Shown: positions 55,651-64,000 of the stretch, in pieces
How the letters are laid out: the number at the start of each line of letters is the position of its first letter
Position numbering within the stretch: the stretch's first letter is position 1
NCBI GenBank assembly: GCA_015232335.1
Contig: JADFZV010000004.1
Location: 78,895 to 142,894, forward strand
Direction: 5' to 3'
Length of the DNA stretch: 64,000 nucleotides
DNA from: Alphaproteobacteria bacterium
GTDB taxonomy: Bacteria; Pseudomonadota; Alphaproteobacteria; Rhodospirillales; WMHbin7
Notes under the pieces: generated by a model
The model's input: only the letters and a program-made list of their open reading frames with translations
Databases searched by the model: none
What the model was told of the DNA's origin: nothing
Program-made: the position numbers and the translations under genes

Positions 55651-56986
55651 TCGAGCTAAGGAAGTTATCAACCTTGACCGTAAGCTCGTCGGCGGTACGC
55701 GACAGGCTGCTTGAGGAATTCAGAACTTCGCGGGCGGCAGTGCCGGTTTCACCGGCGGCCTGATTGACCCGCCCGATGGTATCGGTGACCTCCTGCGTAC
55801 CAGTGGCGGCCTGCTGGACATTGCGGGCAATCTCGCCGGTGGCGGCTCCCTGTTCTTCAACTGCCGTGGCAATTGCTGATGCTATCTCGTTGATTTGACC
55901 GATGATTCCAGAGATACCCTGAATCGCCGTCACGGTCTCCTTGGTGGCGTTCTGGACCCCCTGAATCTGGGTGGTGATTTCCTCGGTCGCCTTGGCGGTC
56001 TGGTTGGCTAGGCTCTTCACCTCGTTGGCGACAACAGCGAATCCCTTGCCCGCATCGCCCGCTCTGGCGGCCTCAATCGTAGCGTTCAAGGCAAGCAAAT
56101 TTGTCTGCGAGGCGATGTCGTTGATCAGCTTGACCACCTCGCCAATCTTGCTGGCGGCCTTGGCCAGGCCCTGCACCATACTGTTGGTGCGTTGAGCTTC
56201 CTGCATAGCATTGCTGGCGATCTGGGCCGATTGGGTGACCTGCCGACTGATTTCGGAGATCGACGAGGACAATTCCTCAGCCGCCGCCGCAACGGTCTGA
56301 ATGTTGACGGTGGCTTCCTCGGCCGCCGCCGCCACCGTAGTGGACTGGCGCGAGGTTTCCTCGGCCGTGGCGGTCATGGTTTGCGCCGTCGATTGCAACT
56401 CGGTGGCCGATGTGCCCACCGAGGCCACCACGCTCTTGACCTCACGTTCAAACAGGTTGGCCTTGTCGCCCAGTTCCTTGGCGATGATGGCCGCCGTATT
56501 GGCCTCGGCATAGACCGAGATGGCCAGACTCATATCGAGCAAAGCCGCCTTGTTGATCGATTTCAAGACGTCGGCCAGGATGTCCGGCCTTTTGCGATAG
56601 GCCAGAACGGCCAGTTCGAAAATCTTGGACAGCGTGAAACTGTAGCCGCCGATATACCATCCCGGCTCAAGGCCGATCTTCTGATGAATTTCACCGATGG
56701 TGCGCACCGATCGCATATAGGCGTCATCGAAATTGCCCGAAAACACGTTCTTCAGCCAGTGGTCCTTCTGCCGGGCGCGCGCATGCTGCAGCACCTGCTG
56801 GTTGGGAAACATCTGGTTCAGATTGGGGTGCGACGTGGCATAGGCGTAGAAATCGTCAAGAATCTTGTCGATATTGCTAGAAAGAATGCCATTGAAGTCG
56901 CGCAGGCAAGAGATAGCCTTGTCGTCGATCTGGTAGTATTTGGTCCGTTCTGCCATCGAGGCGAAGCCGGTATTCTCGTTAGCCAT
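55640..56986 (-). CDS. Globin-coupled methyl-accepting chemotaxis protein (HemAT-like)
   Basis: This 448-aa soluble receptor joins a protoglobin-type sensor (about 12-170) to the chemotaxis signalling domain. The proximal haem ligand is probably His76 (ARQKDHWLKNVFSG), and the sensor ends with LDMSLAISVYAEANT. The signalling hairpin tip ([20 protein letters not shown]) is intact, and the domain closely matches that of the chemoreceptor at 15.2-16.9 kb. There is no transmembrane helix. Oxygen sensing for aerotaxis is the family inference. Confidence 0.93.
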   Translation of the reverse strand: MANENTGFASMAERTKYYQIDDKAISCLRDFNGILSSNIDKILDDFYAYATSHPNLNQMFPNQQVLQHARARQKDHWLKNVFSGNFDDAYMRSVRTIGEIHQKIGLEPGWYIGGYSFTLSKIFELAVLAYRKRPDILADVLKSINKAALLDMSLAISVYAEANTAAIIAKELGDKANLFEREVKSVVASVGTSATELQSTAQTMTATAEETSRQSTTVAAAAEEATVNIQTVAAAAEELSSSISEISRQVTQSAQIASNAMQEAQRTNSMVQGLAKAASKIGEVVKLINDIASQTNLLALNATIEAARAGDAGKGFAVVANEVKSLANQTAKATEEITTQIQGVQNATKETVTAIQGISGIIGQINEIASAIATAVEEQGAATGEIARNVQQAATGTQEVTDTIGRVNQAAGETGTAAREVLNSSSSLSRTADELTVKVDNFLSSIRG

Positions 56987-57289
56987 GGTCCCGTGCCCTC
57001 GGTTGTAGGTTGATAAATTTACCGGAAAGATAAAACTTGGAAATTCTACAAGGTTTAGTCGTAGCGCCCAGTATCATTCGAAGTAAGCTTGTTTACCACA
57101 TCTTCAAGGCCCCTGCCACAAGATAGCCACAGAAAAACAGAGGTTATATAGACACTTCCCTGTGCCATTTGATCCTTCATCGAAAAATGCGCCTTGGTCG
57201 ATCCAGAGACATTGGCGTTTCACGGTTGTCTCGGGGCGGGTGATGGTCTATAAGACCCGGCTTCGGCAAGCCCTGCTTGGCCGGAAGGC
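56987..57289. other. Intergenic region before tRNA-Leu
   Basis: The 303 bases hold the AT-rich upstream region of the globin-coupled receptor (minus strand) on the left and the tRNA promoter at 57226-57254 on the right. Between them I see no coding frame with support and no long repeat. Confidence 0.6.
57226..57254 (+). promoter_or_regulatory. tRNA-Leu promoter
   Basis: TTGTCT (57226-57231), a 17-nt spacer and TATAAG (57249-57254) precede a GC-rich start region, as is usual for stable RNA genes. Transcription would begin near 57261, about 29 nt before the tRNA. Confidence 0.6.
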
Positions 57290-57374
57290 GCGGGCGTGGC
57301 GGAACTGGTAGACGCGATGGATTTAGGTTCCATTGCCGCAAGGCGTGGGGGTTCGAGTCCCTTCGCCCGCACCA
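57290..57374 (+). tRNA. tRNA-Leu (anticodon UAG)
   Basis: The cloverleaf is complete: acceptor stem GCGGGCG / CGCCCGC with discriminator A and encoded CCA, anticodon stem ATGGA / TCCAT around the loop TTTAGGT (anticodon TAG), a long variable arm (TGCCGCAAGGCG region) and T-loop GGTTCGAGTCC. The 85-nt length and long variable arm fit a class II leucine tRNA. Confidence 0.95.
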
Positions 57375-57432
57375 AGATCAAAGCCCTTAGCTGGGGTCGC
57401 TTTTTTTCATATTCATCAAGGATTGGCAGTCG

Positions 57433-58752
57433 ATGCAAGTTACCGAGACCAATATTGACGGGCTCAAGCGTTCCTACAAGGTCACCGTGCCTGCGGGACA
57501 GATCGAGACCATGCTGCTGGGACGCTTGACCGAGGTGGGCAAGGATGCCCGCGTCCCCGGTTTTCGCCCTGGCAAGATTCCCATGCCGATCCTGCGCAAG
57601 AAATATGGCGCCTCGGTGATGAGCGAGGTCATCGAAAAGGCCGTCAATGCGGGCACCACCCAGGCGGTGACGGACAATAATCTGAAGTTGGCCCTGCGCC
57701 CCAACATCGAGATCACCAACTATGCCGAGGGGTCTGATCTGGAATTCACGCTGGCCATCGAGACGCTGCCCGATGTCGTGCCCATGGATTTCAAGTCGAT
57801 CAAGCTTGAGCGGTTGAAGGTCGAGGCGGGCGAGGATGAGGTGGCCGAGGCGCTTGATCATTTCGCCAAGGCCAGAGGGACTTCCGAGCCGGTAACCGAA
57901 GATCGCGCCGCCAAGTCGGGCGACGTGCTGGTGATTGATTTCGTGGGCAAGCTGGGCGACGAGGCTTTTGCCGGCGGCACCGCCGAGGGCTATGAGCTGG
58001 AATTGGGCTCCAACACCTTCATTCCCGGTTTCGAGGACCAGTTGATCGGTGTTAAGGCCGGGGCCGAGGTCAAGGTCAACGTGACCTTCCCCGAGGGCTA
58101 TCAGAACGAGAAACTGGCAGGAAAGCCGGTTGTTTTCGAGGTCAAGGTGCAAAGCCTGAAGCAAAAGGTGGCGGCCCAGATCGATGAGGAAATGGCCAAG
58201 GTCATGGGGCTTGAAAGCCTGGATGCCCTTAAGAAGACGGTCAAAGAGCAGATCGAGCGCGATTACGACCGCCTGTCACGCATGAAGTTGAAGCGCGCCC
58301 TTTTGGACAAGCTGGCCGAAGGTCATGATTTCCCGGTGCCGCCCGGCCTGCTGGACGCCGAATTCCAGGCCATCTGGAAGCAGATCGAGGAAGCCAAGGC
58401 CAAGGGACAGTTGGACGAGGCCGACAAGGCCAAGAGTGACGAGGTTCTGCGCGAGGAATATCAGAAGATCGCGGCAAGGCGCGTGCGCCTGGGTATTCTG
58501 CTGGCCGAGGTGGGACGCACCAACAATGTTCAGGTGAGCCAAGAGGATCTGAACCGCGCCCTGGTCGCCGAGGCGCGCCGCTTTCCCGGTCAGGAAGCCA
58601 TGGTCTTCAAGTATTACCGCGAGACTCCCGACGCCATGGAATCCCTAAAGTCGCCCATTCTGGAAGAGAAGGTGGTCGATTTCATTCTGGAACTGACTTC
58701 TGTAAGCGATAAGCCCGGTTCCAAGGAAGAGTTGATGAAGGAAGAGGACTAA
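57433..58752 (+). CDS. tig: Trigger factor
   Basis: Trigger factor is the ribosome-bound chaperone and prolyl isomerase. The 439-aa protein has the N-terminal ribosome-binding domain with [17 protein letters not shown] (signature GFRxGxxP), a central FKBP-type isomerase domain (about 150-245, [18 protein letters not shown]) and the helical C-terminal arms. It lies 58 nt after the tRNA and is followed by clpP, the usual tig-clpP pair. Confidence 0.97.
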   Translation: MQVTETNIDGLKRSYKVTVPAGQIETMLLGRLTEVGKDARVPGFRPGKIPMPILRKKYGASVMSEVIEKAVNAGTTQAVTDNNLKLALRPNIEITNYAEGSDLEFTLAIETLPDVVPMDFKSIKLERLKVEAGEDEVAEALDHFAKARGTSEPVTEDRAAKSGDVLVIDFVGKLGDEAFAGGTAEGYELELGSNTFIPGFEDQLIGVKAGAEVKVNVTFPEGYQNEKLAGKPVVFEVKVQSLKQKVAAQIDEEMAKVMGLESLDALKKTVKEQIERDYDRLSRMKLKRALLDKLAEGHDFPVPPGLLDAEFQAIWKQIEEAKAKGQLDEADKAKSDEVLREEYQKIAARRVRLGILLAEVGRTNNVQVSQEDLNRALVAEARRFPGQEAMVFKYYRETPDAMESLKSPILEEKVVDFILELTSVSDKPGSKEELMKEED

Positions 58753-58756
58753 GCCC

Positions 58757-59392
58757 ATGAGCCCGCGCGATCCTGCCGACGTCGTCATGAACACGCTGGT
58801 TCCCATGGTGGTCGAACAGACCAGCCGGGGCGAGCGCTCCTATGACATCTATTCGCGCCTCTTGAAGGAGCGCATCATTTTCCTGACGGGGCAGGTCGAG
58901 GATTACACGGCCAGCCTGATCTGTGCCCAGCTTCTGTATTTGGAATCCGAGAATCCCAACAAGGACATCTCGTTTTACATCAACTCGCCGGGTGGCATCG
59001 TCACCTCAGGCCTGGCCATCTACGACACCATGCAGTTCATTCGTCCCGAAGTCTCGACGGTCTGCATCGGTCAGGCCGCCTCGATGGGCTCGCTGCTGCT
59101 GGCCGCCGGTGCCCCCGGCAAGCGCTATGCTCTGCCCAATTCGCGCATCATGATCCATCAGCCGTCGGGTGGGGCGCAGGGACAGGCCACCGACATTGAG
59201 ATTCAGGCCCGCGAAATCCTGTCTCTTCGCGCACGTTTGAACCAGATTTACGTTAAGCATACCGGCCAGGCCCTGGATCATATCGAGCATTCGATGGAGC
59301 GCGACAAGTTCATGACCGCCGACGAAGCCAAGACTTTCGGCTTGATCGATCAGGTCTTTTCCAAGCGCCCGGAAGCGGCGGAAGGGGCATAA
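58757..59392 (+). CDS. clpP: ATP-dependent Clp protease proteolytic subunit
   Basis: ClpP is the serine-protease barrel of the ClpXP and ClpAP machines. The 211-aa protein has the catalytic triad Ser109 ([15 protein letters not shown]), His134 ([14 protein letters not shown]) and Asp183 ([11 protein letters not shown]). The usual follower genes clpX and lon are not here; rpoZ comes next instead, so the common tig-clpP-clpX order is broken. Confidence 0.97.
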   Translation: MSPRDPADVVMNTLVPMVVEQTSRGERSYDIYSRLLKERIIFLTGQVEDYTASLICAQLLYLESENPNKDISFYINSPGGIVTSGLAIYDTMQFIRPEVSTVCIGQAASMGSLLLAAGAPGKRYALPNSRIMIHQPSGGAQGQATDIEIQAREILSLRARLNQIYVKHTGQALDHIEHSMERDKFMTADEAKTFGLIDQVFSKRPEAAEGA

Positions 59393-59465
59393 AGCCTGAG
59401 TCCTTGGCTTGGCGCCTGTGATGACCTATATTTTCTATAATCTCCCGGCAAGGAGTTGACATTAG

Positions 59466-59864
59466 ATGGCCCGCGTAACAGTTGAAGATTGCGTAACCAA
59501 GATCCCCAACCGCTTCGAGCTGGTGATGCTGGCGGCCCAACGGGCGCGCGACATTTCCACCGGGGCACCGCTCACCGTGGATCGCGACAACGACAAGAAT
59601 CCCGTCATCGCCCTGCGCGAAATCGCCGACGAGACGGTCAGCCTTGACGTTCTCAGGAATTCCCTGGTGCAGGGTCTTCAGAAGCATGTCGAGAACGACC
59701 AGCCCGAGGACGACAATCTCGAAGGCAGTCTGGCCGCCGCTGACATGGCTTTGGATGTGGGCGAGGCCAATCTCGACGAGGAAGTCATCGAAGACGGCCT
59801 GACTATCGAGGAAGAGCCCGAGATGGCGGGCTTCGAGGACATCGCGCCGGGCGAGGAGGCTTAA
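59466..59864 (+). CDS. rpoZ: RNA polymerase omega subunit
   Basis: Omega helps assemble RNA polymerase and can bind ppGpp. The 132-aa protein starts [20 protein letters not shown] and has [20 protein letters not shown] and [14 protein letters not shown], all typical. The C-terminal tail from about 75 is acidic and longer than in enterobacteria, as common in alphaproteobacteria. A TATAAT element (59436-59441) lies 25 nt upstream. The rpoZ-rel order is conserved. Confidence 0.95.
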   Translation: MARVTVEDCVTKIPNRFELVMLAAQRARDISTGAPLTVDRDNDKNPVIALREIADETVSLDVLRNSLVQGLQKHVENDQPEDDNLEGSLAAADMALDVGEANLDEEVIEDGLTIEEEPEMAGFEDIAPGEEA

Positions 59865-59884
59865 CCCACTCTCCTGGAAAGCGG

Positions 59885-62038
59885 ATGATCCGGCAATTCG
59901 AACTCGTCGAGCGCGTTAAAGCCTACGATCCCGCCGCCGACGAGGATGCCATCAACCGCGCCTATGTCTACGCAATGAAGATGCATGGCGCGCAGAAGCG
60001 GGCTTCCGGCGATCCTTATTTTTCTCATCCCATCGAGGTGGCGGGTATCTTGACCCACTTCCATCTCGATGGCGCCTCGATCATCACCGCCCTGCTGCAT
60101 GATGTGATCGAGGACACCACCTCGACTCTCGAAGACATTCAGAAAATCTTCGGCGCCGAAATCGCCCGACTGGTCGATGGGGTGACCAAGCTGACACGCT
60201 TGGAGCTGACGTCGGATCAGGCCAACAAGCAGGCCGAGAATTTCCGCAAGCTCGTCTTGGCCATGAGCGAGGACATCCGCGTCCTTCTGGTCAAGCTGGC
60301 CGACCGGCTGCACAATATGCGCACGCTGCATTACATCGGAAATCCCGAAAAGCGTCGGCGCATCGCCATGGAAACCATGGAAATCTACGCGCCCCTGGCC
60401 GAGCGTATCGGCATGCAAGAAATCAAGAACGAGTTGGAAGATCTGGCCTTCGGCGAGTTGCATACCGATGTCCGCCAGTCGATCACCGCCCGGCTGGAAT
60501 TCTTAAAGCAAAGTGGGGGTAATCTGATCGGTCACATTCTGGCCGAATTGAATGACGTGATGGGCGGCAACAAGATCGCGGCCGAGATTTCCGGGCGTGA
60601 AAAGACGCCCTATTCCATCTGGCGCAAGATGCAAAGGAAGGATGTGGGGTTCGAGCAGTTATCCGACATCATGGCCTTTCGCGTCATCGTCGAGAATGTC
60701 GATTCCTGCTACAGAGCGCTGGGTGTTCTGCACAGCCACTATCCGGTCGTGCCCGGGCGCTTCAAGGATTACATCAGCCTGCCCAAGCCCAATGGCTACA
60801 AGTCGCTGCATACCGGCGTTCTGGGGCCGGAACATCAGCGCATCGAAGTTCAGATCAGAACGCGCGACATGCATGACGTGGCCGAACTGGGCGTTGCCGC
60901 GCATTGGAATTACAAGAACGGTGGCCCCAAGACGGACGGCAAGCAATATCGCTGGCTGCGCGAGCTTCTGGATATTCTGGATCACGCCTCCGGGCCTGAG
61001 GAATTTCTGGAACATACGCGCCTTGAAATGTTCCAAGACCAGGTCTTCTGCTTCTCGCCCAAGGGCGACCTGATCGCCCTGCCCAGGGGCTCGTGTCCGG
61101 TCGATTTCGCCTATGCCGTCCATTCCCAGGTGGGTGACACCTGCGTCGGCGCCAAGGTCAATGGCCGTCAGGTGCCCTTGAAGACGGCCCTGGGCAATGG
61201 CGATCAAGTGGAAATCCTGACCAGCAAGGCCCAGACGCCGTCGCCCAACTGGGAGCGCTTCGTCGTGACCGGCAAGGCCAGGGCCTGCATCCGCCGCTTC
61301 ATCCGCAATCAGCAGCGCAGCCAGTTCGTGGCCCTGGGCCGCGAAATCCTCACCAAGGCCTTTCGCCAGGAAGGCTATGACTTTGCCGACAAGTCGCTGG
61401 ATGGTGTGCAGCGGCTTTTCAAGTCGGGGTCCGCTGAGGATCTGATCGTTTCCGTGGGCGAGGGGCATCACACCGGGCGCGAAGTTCTGCTGGCGGTCTA
61501 TCCAAGCCTCAAGGACAAGGCGCATGCGGCCAATGTGGTGTCGTTGCCAAGCAAGCCCAAGGGAACGGGCAAGCAGGTCAAGCGCGAGAATGCCGTGCCC
61601 ATCAAGGGCCTTATTCCCGGCATGGCCATGCATTTCGCAGGCTGTTGCCACCCGCTGCCGGGCGATCGCATCGTCGGCATCATCACCACCGGCAAGGGTG
61701 TGACCATCCACACCATCGATTGCGACATGCTGACCAATCTGCAAGACCAGCCCGAGCGCTGGCTGGATATCGCCTGGGACCACGGTGCCGAGACCGAGGC
61801 TCATACATCGCGCATCACCATGGTGGTGGCCAACGAGGCGGGAAGCTTCGCCTCTCTGGCCACCGTGATCGCCAAAAGCCTTGGCAACATCACCAATGTG
61901 AAAGTCACCAACCGCTCGACCGATTTCTTCGAACTGATCGTCGATATCGAGGTCAGGGACGTGCGCCACCTCACCAACATCATCGCCGCCCTCAGGGCAA
62001 CCCCGGAAATCAGCTCGGTCGAACGGGCCAGAAGCTGA
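59885..62038 (+). CDS. spoT: Bifunctional (p)ppGpp synthetase/hydrolase
   Basis: This RSH enzyme makes and degrades (p)ppGpp in the stringent response. The 717-aa protein has an N-terminal HD hydrolase with [17 protein letters not shown] (about 70-86), so the hydrolase looks active. A synthetase domain follows ([18 protein letters not shown], then [15 protein letters not shown]), then TGS (about 385-445), a Cys/His region ([13 protein letters not shown]) and a C-terminal ACT domain. Alphaproteobacteria usually have one such long enzyme; it is also called rel or rsh. Confidence 0.96.
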   Translation: MIRQFELVERVKAYDPAADEDAINRAYVYAMKMHGAQKRASGDPYFSHPIEVAGILTHFHLDGASIITALLHDVIEDTTSTLEDIQKIFGAEIARLVDGVTKLTRLELTSDQANKQAENFRKLVLAMSEDIRVLLVKLADRLHNMRTLHYIGNPEKRRRIAMETMEIYAPLAERIGMQEIKNELEDLAFGELHTDVRQSITARLEFLKQSGGNLIGHILAELNDVMGGNKIAAEISGREKTPYSIWRKMQRKDVGFEQLSDIMAFRVIVENVDSCYRALGVLHSHYPVVPGRFKDYISLPKPNGYKSLHTGVLGPEHQRIEVQIRTRDMHDVAELGVAAHWNYKNGGPKTDGKQYRWLRELLDILDHASGPEEFLEHTRLEMFQDQVFCFSPKGDLIALPRGSCPVDFAYAVHSQVGDTCVGAKVNGRQVPLKTALGNGDQVEILTSKAQTPSPNWERFVVTGKARACIRRFIRNQQRSQFVALGREILTKAFRQEGYDFADKSLDGVQRLFKSGSAEDLIVSVGEGHHTGREVLLAVYPSLKDKAHAANVVSLPSKPKGTGKQVKRENAVPIKGLIPGMAMHFAGCCHPLPGDRIVGIITTGKGVTIHTIDCDMLTNLQDQPERWLDIAWDHGAETEAHTSRITMVVANEAGSFASLATVIAKSLGNITNVKVTNRSTDFFELIVDIEVRDVRHLTNIIAALRATPEISSVERARS

Positions 62039-62051
62039 CAGCAACTTTCCC

Positions 62052-62795
62052 ATGAGACATCTTATGCCCCTCGTCCATCAACGCCTTGGCATTAACATCG
62101 ACCATGTCGCCACCGTGCGCAATGCAAGGGGGGGCGAACATCCCGATCCCGTGGCGGCTGCCCTTCTCGCCATCGAAGCCGGGGCCGACGGCATCACGGC
62201 GCATTTGCGCGAGGACCGACGCCATATTCGCGACGGCGACATCGAGCGGCTGATGGAGGTGCTAAAGCGTCCGCTCAATCTGGAGATGGCAGCTATCGAT
62301 GAAATGGTGGCAATCGCCATCGGTTTTCGTCCGCATGCCTGCTGCCTGGTGCCCGAGAAGCGCAGCGAACGGACCACCGAGGGGGGCCTGGAGGTGGCGG
62401 GCGATCTGGCGCGCATCGCCGATGTCACGGGGCGCCTCAGCGATGCGGGCATTCGGGTTTCGCTGTTCATCGAGCCTGATCCCAAACAGGTTGAGGCGGC
62501 AAGCAGGGTGGGCGCTCCGGTGATCGAGTTGCATACCGGCACCTATGCCGAACGCGGGGGCGGCGAGGGGAGGGAACTTGAACGTCTTCGCACAGCAGCC
62601 CATCTGTCCCAGGAGCTTGGCTTGGAATGCCACGCCGGTCATGGCCTGACCTATGACAATGTCGCTCCCGTGGCGGCCATTCCCAACATCCTCGAACTCA
62701 ATATCGGCCATTTCCTGATGGGCGAGGCGATGTTCGTGGGGCTGAAGGCCAGCATCCTAGAGATGCGCCGCTTGATGGACGAGGCCAGATCGTGA
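62052..62795 (+). CDS. pdxJ: Pyridoxine 5'-phosphate synthase
   Basis: PdxJ forms pyridoxine phosphate from 1-deoxyxylulose phosphate and 3-amino-2-oxopropyl phosphate. The protein (247 aa from 62052, or 243 aa from the ATG at 62064) has [50 protein letters not shown] and [11 protein letters not shown]. It overlaps acpS by ATGA, the conserved pdxJ-acpS arrangement. Confidence 0.96.
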   Translation: MRHLMPLVHQRLGINIDHVATVRNARGGEHPDPVAAALLAIEAGADGITAHLREDRRHIRDGDIERLMEVLKRPLNLEMAAIDEMVAIAIGFRPHACCLVPEKRSERTTEGGLEVAGDLARIADVTGRLSDAGIRVSLFIEPDPKQVEAASRVGAPVIELHTGTYAERGGGEGRELERLRTAAHLSQELGLECHAGHGLTYDNVAPVAAIPNILELNIGHFLMGEAMFVGLKASILEMRRLMDEARS

Positions 62796-63190
62796 TTCTG
62801 GGCCTCGGCAACGATCTGGTCGATATTCGGCGCATCGAGCAGACGCTGGAGCGCTTTGGCGAGCGCTTCATGAAACGCGTCTTCACCGATATCGAAATCG
62901 CCAAGTCGCTGAATCGTGCCCAGCCAGCCCCCACTTTCGCCAAGCGCTTTGCCGCCAAGGAAGCCTGTTCCAAGGCCCTGGGCACCGGCTTTCGCCATGG
63001 CGTCTTCTGGCGCGATATCGGCGTGGTGAACGACGCCTCGGGCCGTCCCTCGCTGGAGCTGAGCGGCGGTGCCCTGGCCCGCTTGCAGGCCCTGACGCCC
63101 CCCGGCCATAGGGCCATCCTTCACCTCACCATGACCGACGAACCGCCGATGGCCGAAGCCGTGGTGATCATCGAGGCGGTCAAGATTTAG
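62792..63190 (+). CDS. acpS: Holo-[acyl-carrier-protein] synthase
   Basis: AcpS transfers phosphopantetheine from CoA to apo-ACP. The 132-aa protein has the family start [19 protein letters not shown] with the metal Asp, then [19 protein letters not shown] with the second acidic residue in KEA. It starts GTG (62792), overlapping pdxJ. The gene ends about 60 nt before the toxin module. Confidence 0.97.
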   Translation: MILGLGNDLVDIRRIEQTLERFGERFMKRVFTDIEIAKSLNRAQPAPTFAKRFAAKEACSKALGTGFRHGVFWRDIGVVNDASGRPSLELSGGALARLQALTPPGHRAILHLTMTDEPPMAEAVVIIEAVKI

Positions 63191-63218
63191 CGGTTACCGG
63201 CATTCACTTATTATTGAA

Positions 63219-63234
63219 ACATCCTATGGGATGT
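63219..63234. promoter_or_regulatory. Dyad ACATCC-TATG-GGATGT before a PIN toxin gene
   Basis: Two perfect 6-bp arms lie 15 nt before the toxin start at 63250. This is a possible operator of the toxin-antitoxin operon. Confidence 0.4.
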
Positions 63235-63249
63235 GGCATTCTATATGGT

Positions 63250-63675
63250 ATGTATCGCTTGGTTCTTGATAGCTGTGTATTGGTTTCCGGACTGCGCAGC
63301 AGAAACGGGGCAAGTAACAGGCTTCTGCGTCTGGTGGCGTTGGGGCATATCCGCCCGCTCTGCTCGACAGCCTTGTTTCTTGAGTATGAAGCGGTCCTGT
63401 CGCGCCCTGAGCATCGCCTCGAGCATGGGCTTGGGCCAGACGCCTTGCAGCAGTTTCTAGCGTCCTATGCATCGGGTTGCGAAGGGGTGGACGTGCATCT
63501 GCGCTGGCGTCCGCAACTGAACGATCCCGATGATGAGATGGTTCTGGAAGCGGCGGTGAACGGGCGGGCGGATGCGTTGGTGACGCACAATATCCGCGAC
63601 TTCATTCGTTCGGCGACGCTGTTCGGACTAGCGGTGAAGACGCCGCGAGACATGTTGAAGGAGATACAAACATGA
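63250..63675 (+). CDS. PIN-family toxin component (putative toxin-antitoxin system)
   Basis: This 141-aa putative RNase has the PIN layout: RLVLDSCVLVSGLRSRNGAS with the first Asp, FLEYEAVLSRPEH with a conserved Glu, PDDEMVLEAAVNGRADALVT with further acidic residues, and the end AVKTPRDML. I chose the ATG at 63250 because the family starts just before that first strand; an in-frame TTG lies at 63214. The toxin comes first and overlaps the antitoxin by ATGA. It is related in type, not closely in sequence, to the PIN toxin at 18.9-19.3 kb. Confidence 0.85.
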   Translation: MYRLVLDSCVLVSGLRSRNGASNRLLRLVALGHIRPLCSTALFLEYEAVLSRPEHRLEHGLGPDALQQFLASYASGCEGVDVHLRWRPQLNDPDDEMVLEAAVNGRADALVTHNIRDFIRSATLFGLAVKTPRDMLKEIQT

Positions 63676-63917
63676 GCAAGGCCACCTATCCCCTGAAGCT
63701 TCCAGAATCGGTCAAGAATGCTGCCCGGCGATTGGCTCGGGAAGATGGCGTATCGCTCAACCAGTGGATTGCGGCGGCAGTGGCTGAGAAAGTGGGGGTG
63801 GTCGAAACCGCCGCAGCTTTCCTGAAGGCGCGGGCAGGAGAAGCGAACCCCTCCAGCATGTTGGCCTTCCTGGACAATGCGCCGGATGTGACGCCCAAAC
63901 TCGAGGATGCCATCTGA
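63672..63917 (+). CDS. Antitoxin, HicB/ribbon-helix-helix-like
   Basis: This 81-aa protein begins with a ribbon-helix-helix-like segment (TYPLKLPESVKNAARRLARE) followed by DGVSLNQWIAAAVAEKVG, the pattern of HicB-type DNA-binding domains. It is coupled to the PIN toxin by a 4-nt overlap. The stop codon TGA (63915-63917) lies directly against the IS-like end at 63918, so the original C terminus may have been altered by insertion. Confidence 0.8.
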   Translation: MSKATYPLKLPESVKNAARRLAREDGVSLNQWIAAAVAEKVGVVETAAAFLKARAGEANPSSMLAFLDNAPDVTPKLEDAI

Positions 63918-64000
63918 GAGCCTGTCCGGGAGGTTTTCATGGAGTTTCATTGGCTTCGCTTGGCCCGAATGGCAGGCGCAAGCCCGCAGGCGATGTGAGG
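63918..64000. mobile_element. Probable left end of a second IS5-family element (cut by window edge)
   Basis: GAGCCTGTCCGGGAGGTT matches the left inverted repeat of the complete IS at 14176 in 16 of 18 positions. The preceding TGA fits the TNA target used by that group. The element's remainder lies outside the window, so the second end and target duplication cannot be checked. The visible interior differs from the first IS, so it is another member of the group. Confidence 0.55.

Noticed and set aside
57220..58164. 314-codon open frame antisense to tRNA-Leu and tig
   Set aside because: It crosses a certain tRNA and the trigger factor gene; no domain is visible.
60659..62053. 464-codon open frame antisense to spoT
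   Set aside because: It is fully explained by the RSH coding sequence on the plus strand.

Overview
The window reads as chromosome of a GC-rich alphaproteobacterium, probably Rhodospirillales and Magnetospirillum-like (inference). The grounds are the canonical alphaproteobacterial order rpsB-tsf-pyrH-frr-uppS-cdsA-dxr-rseP-bamA-skp-lpxD-fabZ-lpxA-lpxI-lpxB, a lexA gene preceded by the alphaproteobacterial SOS box GTTC-N7-GTTC, one long RelA/SpoT-type protein, and anaerobic aromatic metabolism next to chemotaxis receptors.

Left part (1-10.5 kb): the 3' end of a phenylacetate-CoA-ligase-like gene is followed by a compact type II-C CRISPR-Cas locus (cas9-cas1-cas2 on the minus strand), then a MarR regulator and a 4-hydroxybenzoyl-CoA reductase operon (hcrC-hcrA-hcrB). 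The CRISPR locus is unusual. I find one 36-nt repeat (709-744), with an embedded promoter and no spacers. A divergent tracrRNA-like gene lies upstream of cas9 (about 5222-5336), and its anti-repeat matches 21 nt of that repeat exactly. The solitary repeat and the anti-repeat thus form inverted repeats at the two ends of the cas unit. A 268-bp foldback element with 19-bp perfect terminal inverted repeats separates hcrA from hcrB. A Phd/RelE toxin-antitoxin pair with a 29-bp palindromic operator follows.

10.5-17 kb: dnaE, a complete IS5-family element (TAA target duplication, A4G6 frameshift run) in the upstream region of a chemoreceptor gene, and that chemoreceptor.

17-32.7 kb: translation, isoprenoid, outer-membrane assembly and lipid A genes in one long collinear block. 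A divergently oriented antitoxin/PIN-toxin pair sits between tsf and pyrH. The block ends with a glyoxalase.

32.7-46.4 kb: gltA and gltX (minus), a comEC gene split by a single-base frameshift, a SPOR lipoprotein, a CHAD protein, a Nudix protein, methylmalonyl-CoA mutase and a TPR-GT41 glycosyltransferase.

46.4-57 kb: lexA, moeA, moaC, trpC, trpD, trpG, a D-amino-acid dehydrogenase and a TPR/GT9-like protein (all minus), bifunctional NAD(P)HX repair (plus), and a globin-coupled chemoreceptor (minus).

57-64 kb: tRNA-Leu(UAG), tig, clpP, rpoZ, rel/spoT, pdxJ, acpS, then a second PIN toxin-antitoxin pair. The antitoxin stop codon abuts what looks like the end of another IS5-family element leaving the window.
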